Source: Cruorifilaria tuberocauda (lineage: Eukaryota > Nematoda > Chromadorea > Rhabditida > Onchocercidae). From it: DNA of 64,000 nucleotides. Under the pieces are notes generated by a model. The model made no database searches and had not been told where the DNA came from. It saw nothing but the letters and a program-made list of their open reading frames with translations. The DNA lies in contig JABVXU010000138.1 in the NCBI GenBank assembly GCA_013365365.1, positions 60,826-124,825 of the forward strand. The letters run 5' to 3'. Made by a program: the position numbers and the translations under genes. Positions within the stretch are counted from its first letter, which is position 1; every line of letters begins with the position of its first letter. Below, in pieces: positions 51,588-63,577 of the stretch.

Positions 51588-52970
51588 GAACGACAAAATA
51601 GGAAGTTGAAGAAACAGACCAAATTAACGAAGATTAATAAATCCTCACTTCAATCTGTTATGAATAGTTATATTTTGATTATTCATATGCAAAATGAGGA
51701 ATTTCCTCCACACTGATAAGAGATTAAAAGATTATTTGAATTGGAGAACTACATCTCTCTGGAAAAGTATGATATAACAACAGATAATTTATAAGGAATT
51801 ACCTTTGTAGCGATAAAATAAGCTTATCAATAAACATAATGCGTCCTAAAAAATTAACCTTTTTTGTCATCATAAAAGATGAAAATTGAGCATTCATTAA
51901 TCCTATCTCATGAATATCATACCTCAATTTTTACTCAACTAACGGAGTTTAAGACAACATATAAATATTCGCGTAAGAGTATTGCGTGAAAAAAAAAAGG
52001 TATAATGGTGGGTATCTTTACTACTCGTTCCAGTTTTGCTCATAACCGCATGTTTAATAATAAGAAACTACAAAAAAACCACCGATAAAATATGCAAACC
52101 ATAATGGGCATAAATGTCATCTTATCATATCCTGTAACAACAAACGACATACTAAAAAGATCCATTAAAGACAATGGAAGTTGTTCCAGTAATTTATAAA
52201 ATTAAACCAGACGAAAATTATGTGACAATTTGTAAAATCACATCAATTTTCAATTTGCGCTGAAATTCGATAAGATTAGTGTTTAACGAAGTACCAGAAA
52301 ATTTGAAATATTGAGCTTTGATATCTTTTCAGTATCTCTATAAGAAAAGTCAATTTCAACCAATGCATGCTGAACAACCATATCAAGAAGTAGCTTCTTA
52401 AGAGTTTGAAATCTGCATTAAAACTTGATACAGAACCTTACTTTCAATTTCTCTTTCCCTTCTTATTTACTTTAATTTTCCTTCTAGAGCTTAAATTTTC
52501 AGCCTGTTGCATTAAAAACTTGAACAACAACGGTGATCATATTTGAAAAAATAATTTATACTAAAACCATAAATATTAATCAACTCAGAATAAAGGAGAT
52601 TTCGCTGTTACTACAAATTATCAAATAAATTTATCAACAATTCAATTTAATTTAAAATAATATGAATAATAAAGCGGAATTAAGAAAAGAGTGATTCGCA
52701 TGAAAGAAAAGAAAATCTTTTGAACTATATTCCATATGACGGGAAGCAAAATATTTAAAATTTTGATGGAGCAAGTGAAACTTCTCAAAGTACTTTTGAA
52801 AAAAAATTTTATTTGTTATTTTCAAATAAGGACCATCATTTCTTCCAAAATGATATCAAGAACAGAAGATCTAATAAGATGTGCAAACAGCTTCTTTGCA
52901 AATTACTTAACTTCATAAAAAAACTTCAAAAACTAACAAACTCAGCCAGTGTATAAAATACAAGAAAAAA
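51588..52970. other. Intergenic region between YIF1 and AGPAT
   Basis: About 1.4 kb separates the YIF1 stop codon from the acyltransferase 5' end, on the same strand. It should hold the YIF1 3' UTR and acyltransferase promoter. A 61-codon ORF at 52736-52918 looks spurious. The gap is long for a tight operon. Confidence 0.5.
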
Positions 52971-55737
52971 TTAAGGCATTTTTAATAATGCTTCGTAATC
53001 CACTTCACCACTTGGCAACAATGGTAATTGTCCTTTGCTTACTGCTTCACTGAATCCCATACCGGACAAGGCAAACTGGGCTAAACCCATTTTACCAGGT
53101 ATGTAGCTGGTCACAGAACTGCAATAGCAATAAAAATATTTAAAAATTTTGAAAATTTATGCAAAATCTAATGCATTATGTAAGTGTAATTTCTGCTTTG
53201 TTCCTAATAAAATTGATGAATATTTGTCTGCAGTAAGCGTCTCTTATCTTTATCGTAAAAGGATGAAAAAACTGAAAATATAAAACAAACCTGGTCAACC
53301 ACCATATTAGAAATGGTTGTGTAAATGCTATAAATAGCATCAAATATATTTTACGCTTTTTACCAGCATATTCGTTATATGTATTTTGCACATCCATTAA
53401 AAATGTCTTCACTGTTCGTAGCTTAAATAAAAAAGAATCAAACCCAAAGAAAATGCCTAACTATATAAAATTTAACCCAAAAAGACAGAGATTTATCCCA
53501 GTCCTTTACGAAAAACTACCTATATTTCTGCTTTAGTATTTTCTAAAATGGCTAAATTCGAAACTGAGCTCGTTACACTGGTTCTATATTATAATACTTT
53601 TACACTAGTATAATTTAAGTGAGACGAGTATAATTTCATTAGCAAGTAAAAGTTTTAAAATATGGAACACTAAACTTTTTGAAATTAATTAAAATTTTTT
53701 ACATTAGGATATCATCTATTTCGAGTTGAGAAGGGAAATGAATCTCTTTTATAACAATAAATATATTAAACATACCAAAAAGAAAACAACTGCAAAGGAT
53801 ATATAGGCTAAAACCCAATAATACAACGATTTACCACCTATGACAAAAACCAACAAGCAGATGTTCATTCTGAAAAAGTTATGCGATATAATTTAAATAA
53901 CAACTTTCTTTCAAATACTGATTTGACTAACTTTAAACTATACTCATCCATGGAGAGATAAATTACGTTTTTAATTGTTTTATATTGATTTCATATTTTT
54001 TCCCATTACTATATAGCTTGTACTTAAAATTTTGCCAAAAATCTAATTACTTTATTTATTAACAATTCATTCATTTCATGATAAATAATTTTCAAAAATC
54101 TTACCCAACAAATTTATAACTACTATAAGCGAGTGAATGCCAAAACGTGAGCGACTGTGATATGTTCATAATATATTTCGTCATAATTATAATCAAATTT
54201 TCGAAAATGAGATATGCTAATGCGTTTGTTGTAATGATACACAACTGTTCTGGTGTAAATCTAAAAAATGATTCTTAAACAGGTATTTCTCATACCGAAA
54301 CACATAACGAAATTGGACAATCAGGTAACTGAGTTTACCTTTTCTGCGTTCCTAATACAAATCCAGAGATAAGAATATAAGTTACGTAAGCCATCAAAGG
54401 AATATATAAATCAGGTGCATTGACATCTGATCGTGGGGGTACTGGTGAATCCGAAGAATCATACTTGACATTCCAATCCTAAAATTAAAGGATGCATTTA
54501 CGCATATTAAAAGTAACTAACTTGCTATGAATATAGGAACTTACTCGATGTAGAAAGGGAAATAATATAAGACCCAATTTTTTGCCAACATATGTATTAT
54601 CCACAGCAAAGTAATATTTCAAATGGAATGCAGACAAATATTTGGTTAACTGAAATTTATTATAAAACGGTTAGTTGGACAAACAAATTATTTTCTTTTA
54701 ATTATTCTGGAAATTCATTTTATGCGATCTTAATTCTAATATATCATAATAGTACCGTGAAAATTTCATTCTGTTATTAAAAAATATGAGTAAGTTAAAG
54801 AATTAGTTACTTATATGTATTATAGAGATCACATATAGAAAAAAATACCTTTTCCTTTTGCTGCACGGCGAACTGACTACCAATTTGTCTTGCTGCATTT
54901 AGCATTGGGTCTGACATGAAATTACCCGAAAATGATGGTAAACTGTTAACACCATAACCTGAAACATATGACCTTAACATCTGTAAAATATTTGTAAATG
55001 TTTGAAATTTTACACTATTTAGCATTTTAAATTTATATCGAATTTTCTTTAAACTTAGGACTAAATATAAATCTATCAAGAAAGTGCACAATTATGCAAG
55101 TCTCAAAATTAATTTGATTTTGAATTATTCATTTTAAACTGAAATAAAACGATTTTGTTACAATAATTTTAACAATAACTAACTTGATCCCATTCCGAAC
55201 GACGGCATTTGATTTCCTTGGGAATAATTAGCTCCCACTGGTACTGAAGGAATCATTGCTTGATAGTATTCATTATAATTCCCATCTGGTACTGGTGTTG
55301 TGGGCTGATTGCTAAAAGCATTGATATAAAAAAAGTGAAAATCTTGAAAATTCTTCGAATTAAAAAAATTCGAGCACTAAAATCAATTTTATAAAATCTA
55401 ACTTTTACCAAAAAAAATATAGATGTTATATTAAACTGCAGAGATAATGTTGTGCAGAACGATTAGACAATTTAATCTCTAAAATCAGTAATTTTAAAAA
55501 GTTGAAGTATAAATTGGAAAGATTAACTTTCATTGCAAAACATACGAAAAGATGATAGATCAACTAGCATAAGTTTCAAACTTTTAATATCAAATTAACA
55601 GGGAAAATTGGCGTAGGCAAAATACAAACTAACCTATAACTTCCCCGATTTTTCCACGGTTCCTGTGCTTGGTTGGCATTATAACCACCGCTATAATTAC
55701 TGCTACCATTCCAACTCCAATTTGGGTCCGTCATCAT
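52971..55737 (-). CDS. yif-1: YIF1 family ER-Golgi transport protein
   Basis: Nine exons: 55737-55634, 55311-55184, 54958-54849, 54649-54545, 54478-54339, 54260-54105, 53869-53776, 53421-53291, 53118-52971; 371 residues. YIF1 pairs with YIP1 in ER and Golgi membranes and supports Rab-dependent COPII vesicle traffic. Residues 1-90 are the usual G/N/P/Y-rich cytosolic head, which starts [10 protein letters not shown]. The conserved core then runs [18 protein letters not shown], the HRDWNVKY loop, [36 protein letters not shown] and GKSLYYW, in the same order as in animal YIF1. About five hydrophobic spans lie in the C-terminal half, the last ending FLIWWLT. Unlike the usual short end, the worm protein continues about 48 residues past it ([26 protein letters not shown]). 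The start is nine bases after an acceptor (AAATTTCTAG, 55747). The symbol follows the C. elegans name for this family. Confidence 0.93.
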
Positions 55738-55748
55738 GTGACTGGCCT
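55738..55748 (-). other. Putative trans-splice acceptor of the YIF1 gene
   Basis: CCAATTTCTAG-like acceptor (GGAAATTTCTAG on the minus strand) ends at 55747, nine bases before the tandem ATG codons. It is consistent with spliced-leader addition. Confidence 0.55.
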
Positions 55749-55978
55749 AGAAATTTCCAATATACGTTATGAATAATTTCACCATAGTTCATCCACGAGA
55801 TATGCATAAATCTAGTAAATCTTCCAGTCCTGTTCCATTCGCAAAAAAGGTAAGAAAGTAAGAAGCATGAAATAATTTATAATAACTTTATTGTCATATA
55901 ACTTCATAAAAACCATAATAATATATTGCAGCATTATTATGTATTAATGATTACCAAACTATCCGACGCTTCTATACA

Positions 55979-56016
55979 ATATCGTATGCAATATATATCT
56001 ATATTGCATACAATAT
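55979..56016. repeat. Inverted repeat, 17-bp arms with 4-base loop
   Basis: Left arm 55979-55995 (ATATCGTATGCAATATA) and right arm 56000-56016 (TATATTGCATACAATAT) are complementary with one mismatch around a 4-base loop. A second small hairpin (CAAAGAC/GTCTTTG) follows at 56029-56046. Confidence 0.8.
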
Positions 56017-56130
56017 TCTAACGTTACTCAAAGACTTCTGTCTTTGAAGTTACTTCAGAAACTACACTTTAATTTCAGCCATGAAAATTATCAGGAAAAT
56101 TTCAGATTTGGAGAAATCACTCACAAATAA

Positions 56131-56233
56131 TTCCACGTGGCTTAAGATATCCCGGAACACGGTTCAAAGACTTCTTTCGAAATTCCACGCGGCGTAAAAT
56201 ATCCCGAAACGCGGTCCGAAGATTTCTTTAAAC
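56131..56233. repeat. 52-bp tandem duplication, GC-richer than surroundings
   Basis: Two copies start TTCCACGTGGCTTAAGATAT at 56131 and TTCCACGCGGCGTAAAATAT at 56183, each continuing CCCG-AAC-CGGT-C-AAGA-TTCTTT. They differ at several positions, so the duplication is not recent. It lies with the hairpins at 55979-56046 and may be part of a degraded mobile or dispersed repeat. Confidence 0.75.
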
Positions 56234-59200
56234 GTTTTATGAAATAATTTAATTCCACTTCAATTTGATTATATCCAACAATCGTAAAAAGCATTTCAAT
56301 TTGTTGATAATTTAGAAATTCAGCAGAAAAAGATTTTCAATAATATTTTGGAGAGCGGAATTCATTTGGGATATTATCCTATCTTATCAACTAAGAATTC
56401 CCTGAAGGATTTTCTCTTGTGAGGATTGAGGAAGATTGAAATTTTGCTCCTATCAGTTATGATAAGATATATTTGGTGGAAATTTTCAGACAAGTTGAGA
56501 ACGTACAAAGCGATATGTTAGTTCACTGTGCAGTAAGCTCGAAATTATTTTATAATGACTTGACCGGCAACACGGAAACTATTGGAGCTTTAGCATTTCT
56601 CAACTAAATTGATAACATTTAAAATGAAATAGTACTTATCACTTATATGTCAGCTTCTTGCATTGCAACATTTTTTAGTGGTGATTTTTCATTCATTAAT
56701 AAAATCTTCTCTAATCGATGATTGATCAAGGATAAATCGATTAAACAATCGAGCATATTTTCATTAAAAATTCAATAATTTTTCCATCCTATTTTCTGCA
56801 AATTTTTTATTTTAACTAAAAAAAAATTTTCTTTTTTTCTTTTTCAGGAAACTCTTTTCCTGACGAAATATAACAATATATGTTAGCATATTTCACACAA
56901 AGCTAATTTCAGTGATTCCAAGCATTTTGGGCTAAACCTGGAAGCATTTCGTATTATACAACTAAAATCTTGTTTGTAATAAACTAATTAGATAAATATA
57001 TGCAATATACAAATCAATATCAAATATGTAATTCGAACGAATTTTTTGGAAATCAAATTTTAAATTAGAAATATAAAAGAGAAAGCAACGGAAATTTATT
57101 AAAAATCAAACGTTTAAAATTATTAATAATAAAATTCTCTTCCACATATAAGATGTTTTTGATATTGTTAAAGTAGCATCACCATTTATTCTGTTATTTG
57201 CAATGCAAAATTTCAAATAAGAGAAAATGCAGCAAAAAAGGAATAAATGAAAATAAACTTTCATACAATAGAAAAGGTGGTTATGAAATTTCAAATGAAA
57301 CATTAAATTTCAATTAGTTATTTTGTTTCACATTGATATCATGACATTTAAAATAAGTGAAAAATTAAAATTAATTATTTTAATTGCCAAACCAATTTTC
57401 CATTGAACCATTTACTTTTGGTACCAAATTTTGCAGATGAAGAAATATACTCAAATGATTAAATGGAATTATTGGTTAAAGTAAAAAGAGAAGGTACTTA
57501 CAGTAACAAGAGAAGTAATTGCAAGAGAAAACTGTAAATTTTCCTTTCTTTACAGATATTTAAAATTTTTTAAATCATAACTTCCTTCAGCTTTCGCTAT
57601 CTAACATAAAAATTACTAATTTTACAATAAATTTAATACATACAAATAACGTTTTAAATAAAAGCATATGTCAACATGCACTTATAATGCAAACTACTGT
57701 GACAATACGCAGTATGAATTACAAATGCCAACAATTTTTAGCTAATAAAAGCAAAATTAAAATATCACAATTAAAGTTAAAAAATTAACTCATTTTGATA
57801 ATTTGAATTACAGGATATGGGATAGGTTTCAGTGTTAAATCTAACTTTATAAAATCGTAGCTATTAATTTTTGAGAAAAATTTTCAATATTATTGCAATT
57901 TGAAAATGTTGGTGGATTTCAGAAGAGTAATAAATTAGTTAAAATTTATAGAAAGAAATAAATTTAAGAAAATATAGTTGGAGGAAAGAGAAATTTACAT
58001 ATTTGTCAATTTTGGTATTGAAATTTAGCTATTCATAAATTCTTCATACATTCATCAAAATACTTATACAATAAGACTAATTTCAATTTTAAGCTTAATT
58101 CTATTAATGAATGTATCGAGATAATTAGCTAAAGAAAAACAAGCCCAATTGAAGTAGCAAAATAGTTATCCAGCATCGTTGTTTCGTCCTTTTCGTTATT
58201 CATTTCAGTTCATTTCTATCAAATAAGTTCGGTTACATTGATATATGCAAAACATGAATTATGCAGTAAATAAGAATTTACTCTTTTCATATCATCCAGT
58301 ATGCTACTGCTAAGAAATGAATACTGATATTAGAAATCAATAAATTTGAGTTATTCTTAAAATCTAATGAAACGCATAAGAAAAGCAAAAAAAGTAATAT
58401 TTTATTTTCGGTAAAATTTTCAAATCTTACCACAGCCATTATTTTTCATCGTTATTGCACCGATCGGCAAAGTTATTTCTCTAAAAGATATATAGGATTA
58501 ATTAAGTAATATAATAAAAATCAAGGATTTGATAAAATTTAAATTGATTTTTGAAATTTCATTAAGTATTCTGAAAGTAACGGATAACTTCATACATTGC
58601 TTTAAGGGTTAAATGATTTGCCATCAAAAAAATCAGATTTTGATTATTTAAGCAACTTGAAACATTTTCAAAGTGAACATCATTCTCGTCTTAATTTCAA
58701 TTTATGTAAGATTTTAACCAGTTGTATTGCTATAATTAATTAATTAATGAGGTTTGCGGTAAAGAAAAAAGGAAAAAGTTTCGTTCCTCCATTTAACAAT
58801 TTCAGGATTGATTATTTTCAGATTATTGAAAAATCATAAATGAAATAAGTGGCTAGCTTATACATTACATCAAGCTTAATTAATAATTAATACCGATGTT
58901 GCAATCCATTTGTCGTAAATAATTTATCCGATCTAAGTCAATTCGATTGCACAATCACAATATCAAAACATTCTAAAATTAAATCAGTATTAATAATATA
59001 CATAATCACTGTCTAAGTTTCAAGCTTGTTAATGAAAAATTGGAAGAAATTTAACGAAACCGAAATTAACAGCATATTCATTCAAACCTAGATTACGAAA
59101 ACCTAGATTACTTTTATGATTTTTCAATAGATTTTAACGCTATTGTCAAAAATTTGAAATATTGATGGTAATGGGATCGAAGATGAAGGAGAAATAATTA

Positions 59201-60207
59201 AAGGAAGAAAAATATATTCATAGAACTGTATAATGTATGGACAATTAATATAAATTTAATAGAAATCATGAGAATTAATTCAACATGAAATATAATCTGA
59301 TTGGAATTGAAATTAGCATAAAAGAATGCTATGATATGGGGCGTCGTATAATTTATTCCAACAGTTAAAATCGCTTTATATGTCGTAAAGTCCTATGAAA
59401 TTTGTAAATATTATTGATTTATGATAAAATCAGCAAATTTTTATTTATTTTCAATCATTTCTTTTTGCTAAAACAAACATTATTATTTGTATTATCAATG
59501 TAAAGATGTGCTAGTTTATCGATTGATAAAAATTAATGCATGGAAGAAAGTTCAATCAAATGATCATGCAATCAATTATCTGATTTACTGATCCGAAATC
59601 AATATTGGAACTAAAAGATAGGTCACGAATGAGGAAAGATGAGGTAAGATTAAAGGGAAAAATAACTTGGTTATAAGTGATAAAACTTAATAACTCTACA
59701 AGTATTTCAACTCAAACTATTTAAAATGGATGAAGAGAAGTAAAAGTATTGGAGCATGAAATAAATAGGAATAGAAATGGAAGAATTAAATGAAATGAAA
59801 GAGAAAATTTTGCCTAGATTTATAGCAGTAATTAGCAATTTAGGGAAAATATTAAATATGAAAGAAAATAGAAGAAAGGAGCATGAAAGCATGAATGAAA
59901 ATGGATTAGCTGAGGGAAAGGTTGAATGAATGAATGATTTATTTGTCATACAATTTAATTATTAGTAAGCAAACAACTTTTTGCTCCGCCATAAAGTTCC
60001 ATCTTTTTTATTTATAACAATCCTTTCGTTTTCTGATTTGTATCATTCAATTTATCAATTGGGAAAAAATAGAAAAGACGAGAGAGGGAGGGAGAGAGTT
60101 GGAGAGAGGAAGCAAAAATTGTTTCTTTTCTATTTTTCAATTGATTTTTGCACTTTGATAAGCTAGCTATCTTACAATAAATCTCACAAAGTAAACTTCA
60201 ATCTTGT

Positions 60208-60300
60208 AAATCATCATGTTTACATTTTTCTTAATCACATATGGTCAAATTATCAAACTACTAAATCATCTTGTTTACATTTTTCTTGATCATATATGGT
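60208..60300. repeat. 38-bp direct repeat, 55-bp period
   Basis: AAATCATCATGTTTACATTT (60208) recurs at 60263 as AAATCATCTTGTTTACATTT, and both copies continue to TATGGT with three further differences. It is noncoding. Confidence 0.85.
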
Positions 60301-60661
60301 AAAAAATGAGCTTTAGTTTGAAATAATCTTCCTTCTGGACTGATTGCTGCAATCACTTTTCCTACAAATAAACTTTTTCAATCGACGCGTGTTATAAACT
60401 CAAATCTTCAACTAAACGAGGAACTCTTCTACTAAATCAAGGAATAACCTCGCAAAACAAATTGTCTGCAAAATCAAAAACTAAATTCCAATCAACTTTT
60501 ACAGCAACATTAGCTTCATTTCATATTCCATTATGAAATAACGATTATCATTCTATTGTTTCTTCTTTGCCCATTAAATTGCTTATCATAATCATAATCA
60601 TAATTATTAATTAATCATTTTAATAATTTTAAACGTCTAATTTTTAATAAATTGACCCAAT

Positions 60662-61910
60662 ATTAGCTGGCAGTGGAGATACAACGAGGCTAGCTAAATT
60701 TACGGGAGTATCAACTATATCAAACAGCAAAGACATCATGCTAACAACATCCGAAACGTCACAAACAAGGCTAATAACTGTTTCCGTCAATAGCCATATA
60801 CTAGATACAGATCGATTCCGGAATTTAGAAGTTATTGGAACACCAAATAAGTCTGATAACGACGATGAACGAGTTGAAGCGACCAAAAATGTTGGTGCAG
60901 CGAGTAAAGCATTAACCGCCGAAGAATGGAGGCGAGTTATGAGTACCAAAAAGAGTCTCAAGTAACAATTCAACGGCTAAAAGGTGAAAGGGTATCTGAG
61001 GCAAAAAGGATTAGCCAGCTTGAAGCTATAAATTTACAACTTCCAACTGGAGTAGCATCTCAATCACCCCTTGTTAGTAATTCAGTGATCGGTTCACTTG
61101 ACAGGTCGAGTTCGGTTGCTCAAATACCGTTACTGATGTCAACAACTGATTCAGTTGATAAAAGAAATATGAAGAAAAACAACCTGCTTCTCATGAACAG
61201 TTGGATGAAATTACACGTCTTAAACAGCAAACAAATGAGCAGGAAGAATTAATCAGGCAGATTAAGCTTGATTATCAGAATGTTCCACAGTGAAAATGAA
61301 GCTTGAAAGGAAGTACTGACCGCATTGAAGAAATTCGCCATGAATTAGGATGTAAAAACAGAAGACAGAAGCGGAACAGAAAGTTCGACAAAACAAACGA
61401 TCAAAGAAAAATGTTAAAGTTGTTGAATTGGGCACATTAGATGGAAGTTGTATACCGTAGGAAAAGCTTATCATCACTGCAATGCAAGAAGATAATAGCA
61501 ATTATGCTAATGAAGCAGAATTCAGTGCGGAAAATGGGACTGATAAGCCTTCATGTGATGAAGAACTGTTCGCCGATGCACGAATTTACATATCAAGAGC
61601 TTCAAAAGATGCTAGATTTAGAGTTAGGTTCTGCCGATGTGACACAAAGACTGGAATCAACCAAGAAGGATTTAGCTGATTGTTTGTTATTTCTGCAAGA
61701 GAATCAAGCGAAAATGAAATCACTGCAAGAAACAATCGCAGCACAAGAAAAGGTGAAATGTCAACTCGAAGAACGTATTGCACTTAGAAAGATAAGTGCA
61801 ACAAAGAAGCCACAATCTTCAGTTGAGACCAAGAATGAAAAAGAGAGATGAGCTAGTGGAATAGATGAATGATGAAATTGCTAAAGCTGCTTTACTTATC
61901 CAAAACGAAC
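60662..61910 (+). pseudogene. Broken intronless copy of kinesin-1 heavy chain (UNC-116/KHC-like)
   Basis: Continuous 1.2 kb of former coding sequence with no introns but repeated frameshifts and stops. Recognisable pieces appear in kinesin order: the neck region ATKNVGAASKALTAEEWRR (frame of 60738, ends about 60942), a shift to YEYQKESQVTIQRLKGE (about 60935-60990), EQLDEITRLKQQ and EQEELIRQIKLDYQN in another frame (61168-61290, then TGA), KEVLTALKKFAMN then TAG (61307-61348), a FADARIYISRAS piece (about 61570-61605), and QAKMKSLQETIAAQ...LEERI (about 61710-61790), followed by RDELVE and another stop. These match the stalk of kinesin heavy chain, the microtubule motor for organelle transport. 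The motor ATPase domain is not recognisable here. Absence of introns over what should be several exons suggests a processed retrocopy, though no poly(A) tract or target-site duplication was found. The intact gene is not in this window. Confidence 0.7.
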
Positions 61911-62174
61911 TTCCCGAGGTTGTGGTATATTGACGCTTGATCGTTGAGGAAACTAGTATGATTATTCTATTGATTGTATTAATTATTGTTAAATCAAAAT
62001 GTCAAATCGAATTTTCCAGTGAAAATACTTTAAACTATCAACCTTAATTCCTCGTTCACAATAATTCCCCTTCTCTCGGGAATGTCGAGAAATTTCTCGA
62101 GATTAAATTTTAATTGTAAATATTTCTAATCTATATTCTTATAAATTATTTGTAAAATTCAAAAATTTTTTACT

Positions 62175-62298
62175 AAGGTAAACTTCCTTCCATTAATTGT
62201 AAATCTTCAAAGGTAAATTCTCTTCCATTAATTGTAAATCAAATTTCCCATCCAGCAATTGTAAATTTTCAAAGGGAAATTTTCCATCATTGTAAATT
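62175..62298. repeat. Degenerate tandem repeat, four ~30-bp units
   Basis: Units beginning AAGGTAAA, AAAGGTAAA, AAATTTCCC and AAAGGGAAA each contain TTCC-ATTAATTGTAAAT or a variant, at about 62175, 62209, 62241 and 62271. The array lies about 265 bases after the kinesin pseudogene. Confidence 0.75.
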
Positions 62299-62328
62299 AC
62301 AACTTTAGGAATGATTGCAGTAAGTGGT

Positions 62329-62400
62329 CGTGATATCATTCACGTGACTATCAGAGTCATCAGGAGAACTTATCTCCATCACGTGATATTTACGTGACTA
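62329..62400. promoter_or_regulatory. Duplicated CACGTG (E-box) cluster
   Basis: CACGTG occurs at 62341-62346 and 62380-62385, with TACGTG at 62391. The context CGTGATAT...ACGTGACTA is repeated about 54 bases apart, so the cluster arose by duplication. A bHLH-type role is a motif-based guess. Confidence 0.3.
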
Positions 62401-63385
62401 CTACAGTAGCGCATATATTTCTTCGATTTTTTGGTTAATCCTTTGTATAGTTTAATTTCTCTTAATTTATTAATTTCTTGAGATAAGTTCTAAATTCAGT
62501 AAATGCACGAAACGAATCCAATGACACGGGAAGTTAAAAAATTGAGAAAAACAGACATTTTTGAAAAAGTCAAAGTGAAAAATTTGAAGAGCTAAGAACA
62601 ATAGAGGTTAGGAAATCTGAAGCCATGTTAGGAAAAGGAATTAATAAAGTTTATATTGGCTTCATACATGAAATAACTCTAATATACTGCTAGCATTATT
62701 GATATTCTGAAAAACCGAAGTCGCGTAAAAGGAAATGTTAAAATCGTGGATGATGAAATTACATTTTGGGAAGCCTTCGTGTAGAAATGTTCGGCTAAAA
62801 CAGATCGCATGTTTTGCTTTATCTTGATTAACAATCACTTCACTCTAGGATTTACCACTTACACAATTCTCATTTCAATTAACTCATATATCCCATGACC
62901 TTTAATCTTTATGCTATATCAGTTCATTATTGTACAAAAGTTTACAGGAGCCTTGTGCTCTATCTTTTTTTGATGGGCATTATCCTACTAAATACGACAA
63001 AATAACTAATTGCTTAGTTTGCTCTTTAGCTAATTACTGTTACAATTACTTCTGAATAAAGCTTTGACATTAACTAGTACGACCTGTAAGTATTAACTCA
63101 ATCCAATAAATCATTTGTCGTTGAATTGCAAATTCAAAAATGTTCACGACAATAAAAAGAAAATTGACTATTTAATGTATTTCTCCCATTGTATATCGGC
63201 CATTTTAATAATATTTAATATTTATTTCATCCCTTTTCTTTACTCTCTTTTACTAATTTAAATTTAATATTTATACGATGTGAAAGACAAGAAGATCACT
63301 TTCTATTGCTATCATGAACTCATTAAATCGAGAAAGTTATCAAACCGATTATTCTTATTTTTATTAATTCTTTCTTATTTCATGA

Positions 63386-63577
63386 ATGGTTGCAGTTTAT
63401 AGTTTATACACCTTTTGCAGGGCAGCTCAATGTATTGATGAGTTTGATAACAGCTGTGATAACAATGATAGGCCAATTGAATTGAACGTTCCAAAGCCCT
63501 ACAGTTCAAGCTTTGAAATTATGTCATTTTCGCAAATAAGAAATGGATCAGTTGAAGAGAAAGTTCAGGAACATTGA
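63386..63577 (+). CDS. Small ORF or terminal exon, unknown protein
   Basis: An ATG ORF of 63 codons. The sequence from residue 12 looks protein-like: AAQCIDEFDNSCDNNDRPIE with two cysteines and acidic residues, then VPKPYSSSFEIMSF. A good acceptor (CACCTTTTGCAG) ends at 63420, so this could be the last exon (63421-63577, leading G completing a codon) of a plus-strand gene. No upstream exon was found, and the preceding DNA is the degenerate region after the kinesin pseudogene. Read from the ATG, the head (MVAVYSLYTFCRAA) is a poor signal peptide. No family was recognised. Confidence 0.3.
   Translation: MVAVYSLYTFCRAAQCIDEFDNSCDNNDRPIELNVPKPYSSSFEIMSFSQIRNGSVEEKVQEH

Larger units (their letters stand above)
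55749..60661. other. Intergenic region upstream of YIF1
   Basis: Nearly 5 kb of AT-rich sequence with no supported exon. Notable items are a strong inverted repeat (55979-56016), a 52-base GC-richer tandem duplication (56131-56233), a GA tract (60079-60112) and a 55-base-spaced repeat at 60208-60300. Confidence 0.5.

Noticed and set aside
60644..60973. 109-codon minus-strand ORF
   Set aside because: Antisense of the kinesin pseudogene, whose recognisable protein pieces are on the plus strand.
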